A DNA stretch of 37,233 nt from a virus. The stretch lies in the IMG/VR virus record IMGVR_UViG_3300025840_000094, positions 1 through 37,233 of that record. The stretch is one strand, 5' to 3'. A program made the position numbers and the translations under genes. Shown here one piece after another: positions 1 to 9,221 of this stretch (the first letter of the stretch is position 1; each line of letters opens with the position of its first letter). The notes under the pieces were generated by a model, which was not told the DNA's origin, did not search any database, and saw nothing but the letters and a program-made list of their open reading frames with translations.

Positions 1-256
1 TCTTGACAGAATTTCTGAACTGAGATAAACTTAGATTATTCCCAGTGGAAATTTGTTCATTGTGAGTTGCGTCTGGAACAATAGGATTTTCTTTTCTAAT
101 GTCAGTATCTCTTCTTAGTTGAGAAGCCCTAATTTGACTACCAAAACCTGGTTGATCATCTGTAAAATATGCTCTTAATTGACTAAAAGAAATCTGTCCA
201 GATTGGAAGAATAGTGTATCCCCTTGTCCAGGATTTCTTATTATAGTTATTGACAT
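1..256 (-). CDS. Virion structural protein, N-terminal part (truncated by window edge)
   Basis: About 85 codons are visible, from an ATG at 256 to the left edge; the stop lies outside the window. The protein begins MSITIIRNPG and contains two similar segments, ISFSQLRAYF and LSLSQFRNSV. Such I/L-S-x-S-Q-h-R segments are common in marine phage tail-fibre and virion structural proteins (recollection, not searched). The gene starts 9 bases beyond the stop of the upstream 738-residue fibre gene in the same direction, so it is probably the next member of the fibre operon. No specific function is recognised. Confidence 0.7.
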   Translation of the reverse strand, partial: MSITIIRNPGQGDTLFFQSGQISFSQLRAYFTDDQPGFGSQIRASQLRRDTDIRKENPIVPDATHNEQISTGNNLSLSQFRNSVK

Positions 257-265
257 AGATTTATA

Positions 266-2482
266 TTAGTAAAGGTCTTGCCAACCGAAAGTGGTTCCAC
301 CATCAATGCTACCGTATCCTTGATGCTTCTTAGTGGTACTGTTGTAAATGATTGCACCTTCGACAGTATATGCAAGACCAACCCTTTGAGTTGAATCGAG
401 AGTTGGTAGAATCATGAATCCAGTTGAAGCAGCGGCACCAACTCTTCCAAAATCAAGAATACTTCTTGGAATAAAGGTTCCAAATCCAATAGATGATATT
501 GGAGAATCATCCACTAAAACTGAACCATTAAAAACGGTCATGGATTTATTGTGGAGTTGTAAGTCTCCAGAATTTCCATCATCAGGGACAGTGTACACCT
601 GTGTTGTTCCAATACCAACAGATGTGAACTCGGCAAATCCGTTAGGAACTCTTAAATCTGCTTGTCCAATATCATCAGTACCAATTCCAACAGAAGAGAA
701 TAATGCTACTGATGATCTTGCATCAACATCAACAATCGGTGCATTTGTTCCAATACCAAACTGTGTGGGATTAATAATATTGAATGTCGATATTCCACTA
801 GTAACATTGATATTGCTTGTGAGAATATCAGCAATAGTTATAGATCCATTAATATTTCCTGATACGGTTAAATCGCCACCTATAAATGAATTTCCAGTTA
901 CAGTTGATGTGCCAACAACGTGTAATGTATTTGATGGATTTGTTATACCAATACCAAGCGATCCATCATAGGTCAGAGACATTTTTTCTGAGAAGTCTTG
1001 ACCATAAACCCACGCAAATCTACCAGTGTTAATTCCAGGACCACCTGCATGTAGGTAGAAATTAAAATCGCCAGGAGCATAGTTTACTAACTCAAAGGCG
1101 TTATTTGAGTTTCCATAACGAATTACTCCAGCACTATCTGCTATTCCTACACCAGACTTTTCTTGTGCAAGAATAATTCTTGCTTCAGAACCAACTAATT
1201 CTATTTCGGAAGTTCCAGTTGTAATGATTTCGAATGGTCTTGTTGGTGTATCGGAACCAATGGCAACTCTTCCATCAGACGTAATATTAACAATGGTTCC
1301 ACCAGTTCCTACATTAAACTCACTTGCTGTTACAATACCACTTACAGATAAATTGGACGCTGTTACAGTGTCCACTTCAATATTTGGAGTACCACTTAAA
1401 CTTGAAGCTGTAGTAGCAGTTCCTGTCAAATCCCCAGTAAATGTGGATACTACATTATCAACAGTAACTGTTGAGGCAAGTCTACTATTACTTAGAGTTC
1501 CATTACTAATATTGGATGCATTAATGCCGGTTATATCAGTACCAAAACCACTGAAGGAATATGCAGTTATAATTCCCGTTAGGTTAATATTAGATACCTC
1601 AATATCTGATGGAAGTCTACTATTACTTACAGTTCCATTACTAATATTGGAAGCATTAATTCCAGTTATGTTAGTACCAAAACCACTAAAGGAATATGCA
1701 GTTGCAATGCCAGTTAGGTTAATATTAGATACCTCAATATCTGATGGAAGTCTACTATTACTTACAGTTCCATTACTAATATTGGATGCATTAATGCCGG
1801 TTATATCAGTACCAAAACCACTGAAGGAATATGCAGTTGCAATGCCAGTTAGGTTAAGTTGAGAAGATTCGATCGTTTCTGCAAGTCTAGAATTATTTAA
1901 AGTACCATTACTAATATTGGAAGCATTAATTCCAGTTATGTTAGTACCAAAACCACTAAAGGAATATGCAGTTACAATACCTGCAGCAAGAATATGACCG
2001 CCAGTTTGGATACCAACACCAGTAAATCCTTCAACTGAAGTGTCAGTATTACCCGCTACTTGGAATACGAACCTTGGATCTACTGTACCGACTCCAACAA
2101 ATCCTGCAGAATAAATGCTTGTATACCCAAATCCAGGATCCACATCAACCCATTGAGATGTGGGAAGATTTATAAGATTTCCACCATCACCATAATAGGT
2201 TATAATTCCACTAGAACTAGTTGCAGTTATAATACCAGAGGTAATGCTTGTTACACCAACATTGATTCTATTAGAATTAGTAGTTGGTATTGTTGTAGTA
2301 TTGTTTACTGTTAGATATTCAGTTTCAATTGTCCCATGAACTTTAACATTTTCACCAACATCAAGAGATTGTGTTGGAATTGTAGATCCAATTCCAACCA
2401 GGCCATTTGCATTTATAATAAATTTGGTATCATCAACTTGAAGTCCGTTTCTAAAATTAAATGACTTTCTAATATTGGACAT
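266..2482 (-). CDS. Tail-fibre-like structural protein with 45-residue tandem repeats
   Basis: This 738-residue protein is rich in Ser, Thr, Gly, Ile and Asn, with many short beta-strand-like segments of the type GIATAYSFSG and GIGTxxP. It has no signal peptide or membrane segment. Residues about 165-345 hold four near-identical 45-residue units (each with NASNISNGT). The C-terminus ends in a short domain containing TPRSILDFG-like text near residue 665 and YNSTTKKHQGYGSIDG near 715, resembling C-terminal segments of marine phage fibre proteins. A trimeric fibre role in host recognition is inferred from composition and from its place directly after the S74-tipped fibre gene. The ATG at 2482 lies 14 bases beyond that gene's stop. 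Confidence 0.75.
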   Translation of the reverse strand: MSNIRKSFNFRNGLQVDDTKFIINANGLVGIGSTIPTQSLDVGENVKVHGTIETEYLTVNNTTTIPTTNSNRINVGVTSITSGIITATSSSGIITYYGDGGNLINLPTSQWVDVDPGFGYTSIYSAGFVGVGTVDPRFVFQVAGNTDTSVEGFTGVGIQTGGHILAAGIVTAYSFSGFGTNITGINASNISNGTLNNSRLAETIESSQLNLTGIATAYSFSGFGTDITGINASNISNGTVSNSRLPSDIEVSNINLTGIATAYSFSGFGTNITGINASNISNGTVSNSRLPSDIEVSNINLTGIITAYSFSGFGTDITGINASNISNGTLSNSRLASTVTVDNVVSTFTGDLTGTATTASSLSGTPNIEVDTVTASNLSVSGIVTASEFNVGTGGTIVNITSDGRVAIGSDTPTRPFEIITTGTSEIELVGSEARIILAQEKSGVGIADSAGVIRYGNSNNAFELVNYAPGDFNFYLHAGGPGINTGRFAWVYGQDFSEKMSLTYDGSLGIGITNPSNTLHVVGTSTVTGNSFIGGDLTVSGNINGSITIADILTSNINVTSGISTFNIINPTQFGIGTNAPIVDVDARSSVALFSSVGIGTDDIGQADLRVPNGFAEFTSVGIGTTQVYTVPDDGNSGDLQLHNKSMTVFNGSVLVDDSPISSIGFGTFIPRSILDFGRVGAAASTGFMILPTLDSTQRVGLAYTVEGAIIYNSTTKKHQGYGSIDGGTTFGWQDLY
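1455..1990 (-). repeat. Four tandem 135-bp repeats inside the fibre gene
   Basis: Four in-frame units of 135 bp (45 codons) lie head to tail. Third-position differences alternate: units near 1501-1560 and 1771-1830 share one variant (encoding GFGTD), and those near 1636-1695 and 1906-1965 share the other (GFGTN). The array therefore looks like a duplicated 270-bp dimer. Each unit encodes one repeat of a likely fibre shaft. Confidence 0.85.
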
Positions 2483-2496
2483 TACACTTTTTTTAG

Positions 2497-5400
2497 TTAT
2501 TTATCTAATAGTTTTTGTTCAAGGTAATCAACCTTAGCATTTAAATCTTTTATTGCTTCAATTAATAGTGGGACAAGTTTTTCATATTGAACGGTAATAT
2601 AGTCATTGCTTGCTGGAGCAGAACGAACTACCTCAGGTAAGACTTCTCGAACATCTTGTGCAGAAACACCAGCATGAACTATATCGCCATCAAATCCTAA
2701 AGATTGTCCAATTTCATTGAAGTTGTATGTAAATCCGTGCAATTTACATACTTTATCTAACGCATTTTCGATAGGTTCAATGTTAGTTTTTAATCTTATA
2801 TCAGAAGCAAATGCTGTAATGTCGCCAGTACAAACAATAGAACCACTTACAGTTAGAGTTCCTGAAGCAGTCAGTGACTGAATACTAGCAGAGGATGATA
2901 CAGAAAGAGATGATGAAGTAACAGATGTTGCAGAAAGAGTTGATGTAGAAACAGATGTTGCAGATATTTTAGGTATCGTAATATTACCAGATGAAGTGTT
3001 TTGAATTGTACTACCATCTATTTGTATATTATCAATAGTTGCCTGACCTTGAATATACAAGTCACTAAATTTCAGTGATGATGTTCCAAGATATGCACCA
3101 GCATTTGTATCAGGTAAAAATCCTGTTGATGCAGTAACAGTTCCAGTAACATTTACACCAGTGTTGGTAGTTGCTAATTTTTCATCACCATTATAATAAA
3201 GTTTTACATATTCATTGGACTTACATTCAATCGAATTATGATTATCAATGGCATTGATATAAATGAATCTATCAGTTGCATTATCATCTGTATCGGAATT
3301 TCTAATGTAAATATCGCCAGAACTATCATTATTATTTTCTATGTATAATGTAGCAGAAGAATATGATATAGATGATTTGTCTGTAGAAGAAGTATTATCA
3401 CCAAAAACAATTGATGGAACTACTACTGCCTCACTAAAAGTAGCAATTCCAGTAACATTTATGCCAGTATTTTCTGTTGTAAGTATTTCAGTTCCACCAT
3501 AGTATAAAGTTGCCTGTTTTGTTTGTGCATCGGCGCGAATTATTGGATTATTTAAAGTGTCTTGAACAAGGAATGCATCTCCTGTTTTAACACGGATTTC
3601 TCTATCAGTGGTAGTACTCTTTAAATAATGAGCACTATCACTTGGAGAGGTATAAATTTCAAGTCTCTTATTTACATCAGTTCCAAGACCTAAGATGGAG
3701 TTATCTGTTAAAAGAACGTCTCCTACAACATTAATATCTCCACCAAAGTGTGAATCATCTCCAACACCAATACCACCTTTAACGACAAATGCACCAGTGG
3801 TTGGATTTGAAGAGGACCCCGCTAAAGTTACTCTAAGTTGATTATTAAAATATGATTTACCTTTAACTCTCAAGTTTTTGGTCATTGTAACTGGACCATC
3901 AAATTGCGAAAGAACATATCCAGATGTTCCACCTTCAACAATAATTCTTTCTCTGATGGTTATTTCATCAAAAGCAACACTTAATTTAGATGGATCTTGT
4001 CCAGTAACCGTTGGTTTTGGAATATCATATGAAACAGTTTCACCAGAAGCAGCAGATACTTTGGTATTACCATTAAAGGTATCACCTCTACTGTTCATTC
4101 CAGTGTAAACAACTGCTCCAGCAGATCTTTCTTGTGCTTGGACTAAGAAATCTTCTCTTTCACTTAAAGTTTTAATTTGAACTTGAGGTAATGCAGTTGA
4201 GTAATTACCAGGACCATATCCAAGATATTCAAATGTATGACCAGATGCACGACAAATTGAAGGTCTTCTAAATTCAACAGGAATTGCTCTAACTTTCTTA
4301 AATAAAGTTCCAGACTCATGATCTCCTTGCTTTGTTCCAAGATATCCTCTTGAAACAACTGCACTAGTGTTGGTAACTTCTCCACTAACTCTGAATATTT
4401 CATCATTAATTTGGAGGAAATCACCAAGTCTCAATCTATCGGATACATTTGCTCCACTTAGACATGTAAATGACAGTGCAGCATTACTTCCTGCATTATA
4501 TGTGCCAGTTAATTTAAATACTTCACCATCATAAAATGGTATAGTACGGGAAGAATAACTTTCAGTTCTAATATCAGATATTCCTTCATTTGAAGATAAT
4601 CCATGTTTTAGAACATAACCACCAGCAACGGAGAATGGTAGATCACTTTCAGTTTGAACTGTAAATGTTGTCGTTGATGTAACGTCCTTTACAATATAAT
4701 CACCAGCATTGTTATTTGTAGATGAAATAACTCTAAACTTATTTCCTACATTTAATCCATGAGAATTGACAGTAGTAAATGTAATAGCACCAACTGTTAT
4801 TTGTGTATCACCGTTGATTGTAGTAACTATATTAGCAAATGAAGTTGAATCAATTTTTACAGAAGGCCCAACAACAAATGCATATTGACTAGTGGTTGGT
4901 GTTGGATCTTCACTTGTCCTAGCAAATCCAACTGTATTCTTAGTTACACTACTAATTCTGTAATAAGCATCTGCAGTTTCTCCATCACCAGTCAATTGTA
5001 TTACATCACCAATATAAGTAGTAATACCAGATGTTGATAATGTCATATATGAATCTGCAGATCCACCTATAACAGTAACATCTGGATATAAAGTATCACT
5101 ATCAGAATATCCAGATCCTTTAGCAGATATTTTTATTTCGGTAATTAAACCACTAGAATTTACAGTTACTCTACCTGTAGCACCTCTCCAATCAGATTGT
5201 ACGGAGTCATTATATAGTTTTACATTATGATAAACACCTTCAGTATGACTGGATCCACCTGCGGTTAAGGAACCATTGTTAACACCCCCAAGACCATGAT
5301 TATATAAGAACCCTAGAGTTCCAGTTGTACTCGTGGTACTAACAGTGTTAATTTTTAGACCTAAATTAAATTCCTCACAGAATATGTCGCAAGTTTCTCT

Positions 5401-8400
5401 AGTTATACTCTTTTTGAGATCATTGGTTGCAACATCACCAATTGGAGATCTCTTGGCAAATGTTTTTGCAGATAATTGATTATCATCATAATTATCTCTA
5501 TCCAATTGTGGATAAAGATCTACTGGACTTTGTGTAAATTTGCTATCAGTAAAAGTATTTGGAACTGCATTATTGGCAGATAGAACATATAGGTGATAGA
5601 TTCCATCTTTTTGATTATAAATGTAGTCCGAAATTACATCATTTCTATAGATATACAGATTTGATTTTATATCATTTCTTTCGAGAGTTGGAAGTTCACT
5701 TACTGTTCTAGTTTGAGTTGTATCGTTTTGGAATGTTCCTGGATCATGTTGTATATCAAGTATGTCCTTATAACTTACATAAAAACTATACTCATCAACT
5801 AAACTATCGACAGTAAATGATCCATTATATCCTCTATTGAATTGACCTGTTGTAGTTTCACTAGAATCTTTTACATTTCTAATAATTACAGTGTCATTAA
5901 CTTTTACTCTATGTGGAAGTTCTGTGGTATACTTTAATAATGAACCAACTTTTTCTGCAGTTTTAATAAATTTGGTATTTCTATTATATGATGTATTGCT
6001 TAATGGTAGCGTAGTTCTAGAAGATGTGTGACCAGGAATATCATTATCGGTAAGAGCACCAGTAAAACTAGAATCTTGAAGAATAAATCCGATCTCTGGA
6101 TTTTTTGCATTATATGCTTCTTTTGGTATGACAACTCTTAGTTTATATGTTTTCTCATCTAGTGCTCTTTCATCTGCGATTCTAGTGACATATGCTAAAT
6201 CTGTAGAATCTGAATACTTAGCATCATCATTAGGATCATATCCAACTCCAGAATCTAAGAATGAATTGTAAATAGCATTATTGGACTTAACATTAATATA
6301 CCATTGATTATTAGATGTATCCCATTGAATTGGTGATCCAATGTCGCCAGCATTTTTATCGGATATTCTACTCTTAATTGTTAGTCCACTTCCCTGATAA
6401 GAAGAGACTGCTTCTCCCAAAAATGCGTATGTGTATGATGATGCTAATTTAATAAATTCACTACTACGAAGACCCTCTGGATTTGATACTGCATTATAAA
6501 CATCAGTGTCTTGAGTAATTGCGAAATAAACACTATGCTCTTTAATGTTTTCGGGAAGATCTCCTGTGGAACTATTAATTATAACTGTTTCACCAGTTTT
6601 TAGGTTGTTAGATCCAATGTAAAAATGATTTTGATAACTGATATACTGAACATCATAAGATTTTTCATTTCTATTCAATTGATTATTTGTGCCTGTCATG
6701 TATACTGCGGCACTATAACTACTTGATCCCTGATCAATGGTAATTACATCTTTAGATTTAGCACCAATTCTATAACCCTGAACTAAAGATGTTGGTTCAG
6801 AACTTCTAGATGTAAAACCAGATAAGAATAATTTGGTAGAATCTCCAACAGTTCTAGTTTTTGGAACATCAAGTTGCAACCAGTCAATTTGATCTGGTAT
6901 AGAAGAATCTATAGATCTTGGTGCAACAATTGATGTGATGTATGCATGATTATCTTTATCGAATGCTTCCGATTTAAATCCAGAAGATTTAAGTGCAACT
7001 TGCCCAAAGTTTGAGTTGGAGTTTGTAATAGAAGCATCTGCTCCAGAGTTGATATCAAAATGATATGTAAATCCGATAGCAAAGACAGATACAATTTGAA
7101 TAAATGAGTCATTTGATGCCTTGATGTGACTTGTTTCCCATCCAGGTCTATAAATTGCATCTTGATCTAAATGATATACTTTTTCTGTAACTGTTGAAGA
7201 TGCTTGTGCTGGTAAATCATCACCAGTTACAACTCCATAATCTATACCATCATAAACTCTTGTTGAAGGATTATATTTAACAAAAGCTCTATCATCTTTC
7301 TGCAGAGAAACTGCTGTGAACTGTGCCACAACCATGGAACGGAATCCAGATGCTTTTGCACCATCGGCGTGCATCCCATTCATACCCCATACGGTTCTCA
7401 ATGAGATATTGAATACATATGGAGATGCACCACCAACAGTATCAGTTTCTACAGTAACTGTAGCATTATTGAGTCTTGGGGAAGCGTTTAAGTTAATTGG
7501 AAATGTTTCAAGTAGATATGTAAATTGTGTAGAACTAATAATATCTTGAACAACTGTTGAAATATTATATTGAGATGTACCAACTCCGCGAATTCTAATT
7601 GGAGTTCCAGCACTTAACTCATGAGCGACATTTGTAGTTACAGTAATTCTGTCGGTAGCTGTAGTACCATTGCCAGATATAATATTGGATACATTAATTG
7701 GGTCACTCTTAAATGCACCAACAATCTGCCATTCTGGAGTCTGTTTTGCAAATGATAATTCTGATCTTGGGAATTTTGAAGCATTTTCAATAGATCTGTA
7801 AACATTATACGCATTACCAACTTTATGGTAATACATGTCAAGATCTGTTAGTGATGAGAATTTTTCTCTATTTACTGTATTAACACCGTCAGCATATTCA
7901 AAAACAGTTAATTTGTGATGACTAAATCTCGGTGATGATGTGTACTCAGCATCAAAAGATCTTGGATTTGTATATACAGTTTCACTATCTCTACCATCAA
8001 ATACAGAAAACTGCCAAAAATAGCAAGCACCAGTAATTCTAAAAATTGCAGAATTTGGGATAGTATCGTCTGTTGGATTTGGAACATATTTTGGTCTAAT
8101 CTTTGTTTTTCTTAAATCAAGACCAACAATAGATGTTCCTCTTGGTACTATTACACCGCCATAAACACTATTAAACTTATAAAGGATATTATCTTTTTGC
8201 GTTAAATCAAAATTACTATCTAATTCTAAACTTAATGTGGTAATTGCAGGAGTTCCTACACCACCTTCGACCGGAGTAACATATGCAACGTTACTATTAT
8301 TATAAATTGCATAACCAGGTCTATTGTCAATTATATGTTCTCCTGGGAATAATAATATAGTAGTCTTTTCGGTAATGTCGTTATTATTTCCTTGCAAATA

Positions 8401-8568
8401 TGAAAATCTAGCTGCTTCTAATAACGCCCTTTGAACCGTTTTAAAAGGTTGAGCAAGTGAATTACCTTCATTTGTAATTGAATCAGTAGAATCAAGATCA
8501 CTTGGATTCACATATAGGATTCTTCCCTCAGTATTCTTGATAAAATTATCTAACTTATTAAGAGGCAT
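2497..8568 (-). CDS. Very large tail fibre with C-terminal S74 intramolecular chaperone
   Basis: This 2023-residue protein has a C-terminus that matches the S74 peptidase / intramolecular chaperone family of phage fibres and endosialidases: SDIRLKTNIEPI, then the HAGVSAQDV and VQYEKLVPLLIEAIKDL segments, ending in a coiled coil. By family knowledge the chaperone trimerises the fibre, then self-cleaves before the Ser of SDIRLK (residue 1922), using that Ser and the Lys of RLK. The N-terminal 60 residues resemble DUF1565-type beta-helix starts (NPSDLDST...AQPFKTVQRAL). Residues about 1170-1200 contain a GSGYSDSDTLYPDVTV beta motif also seen in other structural proteins here. The central part is unrecognised. 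A late promoter-like GATAAATA lies upstream. Likely host-recognition adhesin. Confidence 0.85.
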   Translation of the reverse strand: MPLNKLDNFIKNTEGRILYVNPSDLDSTDSITNEGNSLAQPFKTVQRALLEAARFSYLQGNNNDITEKTTILLFPGEHIIDNRPGYAIYNNSNVAYVTPVEGGVGTPAITTLSLELDSNFDLTQKDNILYKFNSVYGGVIVPRGTSIVGLDLRKTKIRPKYVPNPTDDTIPNSAIFRITGACYFWQFSVFDGRDSETVYTNPRSFDAEYTSSPRFSHHKLTVFEYADGVNTVNREKFSSLTDLDMYYHKVGNAYNVYRSIENASKFPRSELSFAKQTPEWQIVGAFKSDPINVSNIISGNGTTATDRITVTTNVAHELSAGTPIRIRGVGTSQYNISTVVQDIISSTQFTYLLETFPINLNASPRLNNATVTVETDTVGGASPYVFNISLRTVWGMNGMHADGAKASGFRSMVVAQFTAVSLQKDDRAFVKYNPSTRVYDGIDYGVVTGDDLPAQASSTVTEKVYHLDQDAIYRPGWETSHIKASNDSFIQIVSVFAIGFTYHFDINSGADASITNSNSNFGQVALKSSGFKSEAFDKDNHAYITSIVAPRSIDSSIPDQIDWLQLDVPKTRTVGDSTKLFLSGFTSRSSEPTSLVQGYRIGAKSKDVITIDQGSSSYSAAVYMTGTNNQLNRNEKSYDVQYISYQNHFYIGSNNLKTGETVIINSSTGDLPENIKEHSVYFAITQDTDVYNAVSNPEGLRSSEFIKLASSYTYAFLGEAVSSYQGSGLTIKSRISDKNAGDIGSPIQWDTSNNQWYINVKSNNAIYNSFLDSGVGYDPNDDAKYSDSTDLAYVTRIADERALDEKTYKLRVVIPKEAYNAKNPEIGFILQDSSFTGALTDNDIPGHTSSRTTLPLSNTSYNRNTKFIKTAEKVGSLLKYTTELPHRVKVNDTVIIRNVKDSSETTTGQFNRGYNGSFTVDSLVDEYSFYVSYKDILDIQHDPGTFQNDTTQTRTVSELPTLERNDIKSNLYIYRNDVISDYIYNQKDGIYHLYVLSANNAVPNTFTDSKFTQSPVDLYPQLDRDNYDDNQLSAKTFAKRSPIGDVATNDLKKSITRETCDIFCEEFNLGLKINTVSTTSTTGTLGFLYNHGLGGVNNGSLTAGGSSHTEGVYHNVKLYNDSVQSDWRGATGRVTVNSSGLITEIKISAKGSGYSDSDTLYPDVTVIGGSADSYMTLSTSGITTYIGDVIQLTGDGETADAYYRISSVTKNTVGFARTSEDPTPTTSQYAFVVGPSVKIDSTSFANIVTTINGDTQITVGAITFTTVNSHGLNVGNKFRVISSTNNNAGDYIVKDVTSTTTFTVQTESDLPFSVAGGYVLKHGLSSNEGISDIRTESYSSRTIPFYDGEVFKLTGTYNAGSNAALSFTCLSGANVSDRLRLGDFLQINDEIFRVSGEVTNTSAVVSRGYLGTKQGDHESGTLFKKVRAIPVEFRRPSICRASGHTFEYLGYGPGNYSTALPQVQIKTLSEREDFLVQAQERSAGAVVYTGMNSRGDTFNGNTKVSAASGETVSYDIPKPTVTGQDPSKLSVAFDEITIRERIIVEGGTSGYVLSQFDGPVTMTKNLRVKGKSYFNNQLRVTLAGSSSNPTTGAFVVKGGIGVGDDSHFGGDINVVGDVLLTDNSILGLGTDVNKRLEIYTSPSDSAHYLKSTTTDREIRVKTGDAFLVQDTLNNPIIRADAQTKQATLYYGGTEILTTENTGINVTGIATFSEAVVVPSIVFGDNTSSTDKSSISYSSATLYIENNNDSSGDIYIRNSDTDDNATDRFIYINAIDNHNSIECKSNEYVKLYYNGDEKLATTNTGVNVTGTVTASTGFLPDTNAGAYLGTSSLKFSDLYIQGQATIDNIQIDGSTIQNTSSGNITIPKISATSVSTSTLSATSVTSSSLSVSSSASIQSLTASGTLTVSGSIVCTGDITAFASDIRLKTNIEPIENALDKVCKLHGFTYNFNEIGQSLGFDGDIVHAGVSAQDVREVLPEVVRSAPASNDYITVQYEKLVPLLIEAIKDLNAKVDYLEQKLLDK
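2498..2505 (-). promoter_or_regulatory. Late-promoter-like GATAAATA
   Basis: The minus-strand octamer GATAAATA resembles the T4-like late promoter TATAAATA. It overlaps the GAT AAA TAA end of the S74 fibre gene and lies 16 bases before the ATG at 2482. Because these bases also encode Asp-Lys-stop, chance is a real alternative. Confidence 0.35.
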
Positions 8569-8600
8569 CTTACTATCTTTGACGAAATATTTCTATGATG

Positions 8601-8608
8601 TATTTATC
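8601..8608 (-). promoter_or_regulatory. Late-promoter-like GATAAATA upstream of the 2023-residue fibre
   Basis: Minus-strand GATAAATA lies 32 bases upstream of the fibre ATG at 8568, a suitable distance for a late promoter with a leader of about 25 nt. It overlaps the TGA stop (8607-8609) of the preceding small gene. Known family: T4-like phages use TATAAATA recognised by the gp55 sigma factor with gp33 and the clamp. Confidence 0.5.
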
Positions 8609-8915
8609 AAGTCAAATCCTCCTCATCAAAATAGCAATATTCGTCATCTGGCATGTCTTCCGGATTTTCTAAATCAACAGGGAATAGGCAAGGATGTACT
8701 TCTTCATCTATCAAGTAGAAAGAACTCCTGTATAAGTCTTCTGGTTCATAACTTATATGTTTATTTGCTTCTTCTACTAAATCTTTATCACACAAATGTC
8801 CCTCAGGAAGTTCATCAAATGTAAATGGAATTTGATTTATAAAATACATCTTCACTATCATGGTACCGTTAAGATACCAACAATATTCGCTGGTGATTCT
8901 GTATTTAAAGGACAT
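8607..8915 (-). CDS. Hypothetical acidic protein, 102 residues
   Basis: The product is not recognised. It is acidic, notably at the C-terminus (PEDMPDDEYCYFDEEDLT), and contains aromatic-rich segments (EYCWYLNG, KMYFIN) and three Cys. The ATG at 8915 follows a good ribosome site (AAAGGA, about 8 bases upstream). It is the last gene of the small accessory cassette between the fibre genes, after the tRNA. Its small size, acidity and host-like promoters upstream suggest an early accessory protein rather than a virion part (inference). Confidence 0.7.
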   Translation of the reverse strand: MSFKYRITSEYCWYLNGTMIVKMYFINQIPFTFDELPEGHLCDKDLVEEANKHISYEPEDLYRSSFYLIDEEVHPCLFPVDLENPEDMPDDEYCYFDEEDLT

Positions 8916-8942
8916 TTGTTTTTCCTTTATTTATTTTTTAAA

Positions 8943-9014
8943 TAGGACTGCGGAGAATTGAACTCCGTTCACACCGTTATAAGCAGTGGGCCTTAACCAA
9001 TAGGCGACAGTCCC
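8943..9014 (-). tRNA. tRNA-Ile(UAU)
   Basis: A full cloverleaf folds on the minus strand. The acceptor is GGGACTG/CAGTCCT (one G-U at 1-72) with A73; the D stem is GCCT/AGGC with loop ATTGGTTA; the anticodon stem is CACTG/CGGTG (one U-G) with loop CTTATAA. The T stem is CGGAG/CTCCG with loop TTCAATT, and the variable loop is TGAA. The loop places U at 33, anticodon UAU at 34-36 and A at 37, so it would read AUA (Ile). No CCA is encoded. Most bacteria read AUA with a lysidine-modified CAU tRNA, so this gene would directly serve the AT-rich codon use of the phage. Confidence 0.88.
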
Positions 9015-9015
9015 T

Positions 9016-9038
9016 AAAAATCAGATCCATAGATCTGA
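9016..9038 (-). terminator. Hairpin with U-tract between the Phd-like gene and the tRNA
   Basis: On the minus strand, TCAGATC-TATG-GATCTGA forms a perfect 7-bp stem followed by TTTTT, one base before the tRNA 5' end. It looks like a weak rho-independent terminator for the Phd-like gene. Because the predicted start of the adjacent promoter (9043-9071) falls inside its 5' arm, it could instead act as a leader or processing hairpin for the tRNA transcript. Confidence 0.55.
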
Positions 9039-9042
9039 AATA

Positions 9043-9071
9043 ATTTTAGCACGCTTCGTTGTTATTGTCAA
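9043..9071 (-). promoter_or_regulatory. Sigma70-type promoter for the tRNA and 102-residue gene
   Basis: On the minus strand TTGACA (9066-9071), 17 bases, then TAAAAT (9043-9048). The -10 overlaps the TAA stop of the Phd-like gene. Expected start is near 9036, about 20 bases before the tRNA. The perfect -35, ideal spacer and good -10 make it one of the strongest host-type promoters in the window. Confidence 0.65.
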
Positions 9072-9219
9072 CGTACAATTTGTATATTTCGCCGTCTGCA
9101 GGAATCATGACAGATGCAGTTCCATCATCTTTCACAATGCCAATGTGTTCTCCATTCTCCACTCGTTCAAGAAGTTCATCAAAATTTTCTTCCCATTCCT
9201 TCAAGGTGTAAATCTCCAT
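9046..9219 (-). CDS. Phd/YefM-like antitoxin-type protein (orphan)
   Basis: This 57-residue protein resembles the N-terminal DNA-binding half of Phd/YefM antitoxins: a short first strand (MEIYTLKEW), a helix (ENFDELLERVENGE) and strands HIGIVKDD and ASVMIP. In the family this half dimerises and binds operator DNA, while a C-terminal tail neutralises the toxin. Here only about 20 residues follow, and no toxin gene is adjacent. The start at 9219 is preferred over an in-frame ATG at 9252: it lies 2 bases after the stop of the upstream gene, and the family begins at this point. Could be an autoregulator, an anti-toxin against host systems, or a remnant. Confidence 0.6.
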   Translation of the reverse strand: MEIYTLKEWEENFDELLERVENGEHIGIVKDDGTASVMIPADGEIYKLYVDNNNEAC

Positions 9220-9221
9220 AA

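Noticed and set aside
1-32. Plus-strand TTGACA-N17-TAAACT resembling a promoter
   Set aside because: It lies inside a minus-strand structural gene with no plus-strand gene downstream; best taken as chance.
1224-1862. 212-codon plus-strand open frame opposite the fibre gene
   Set aside because: It mirrors the 135-bp repeats of the real minus-strand gene and has no homologous features.
8928-8935. AATAAATA on the minus strand as a late promoter for the 102-residue gene
   Set aside because: It is only 12 bases from the ATG and next to the ribosome site, leaving no usable leader; the AT-rich spacer explains it.
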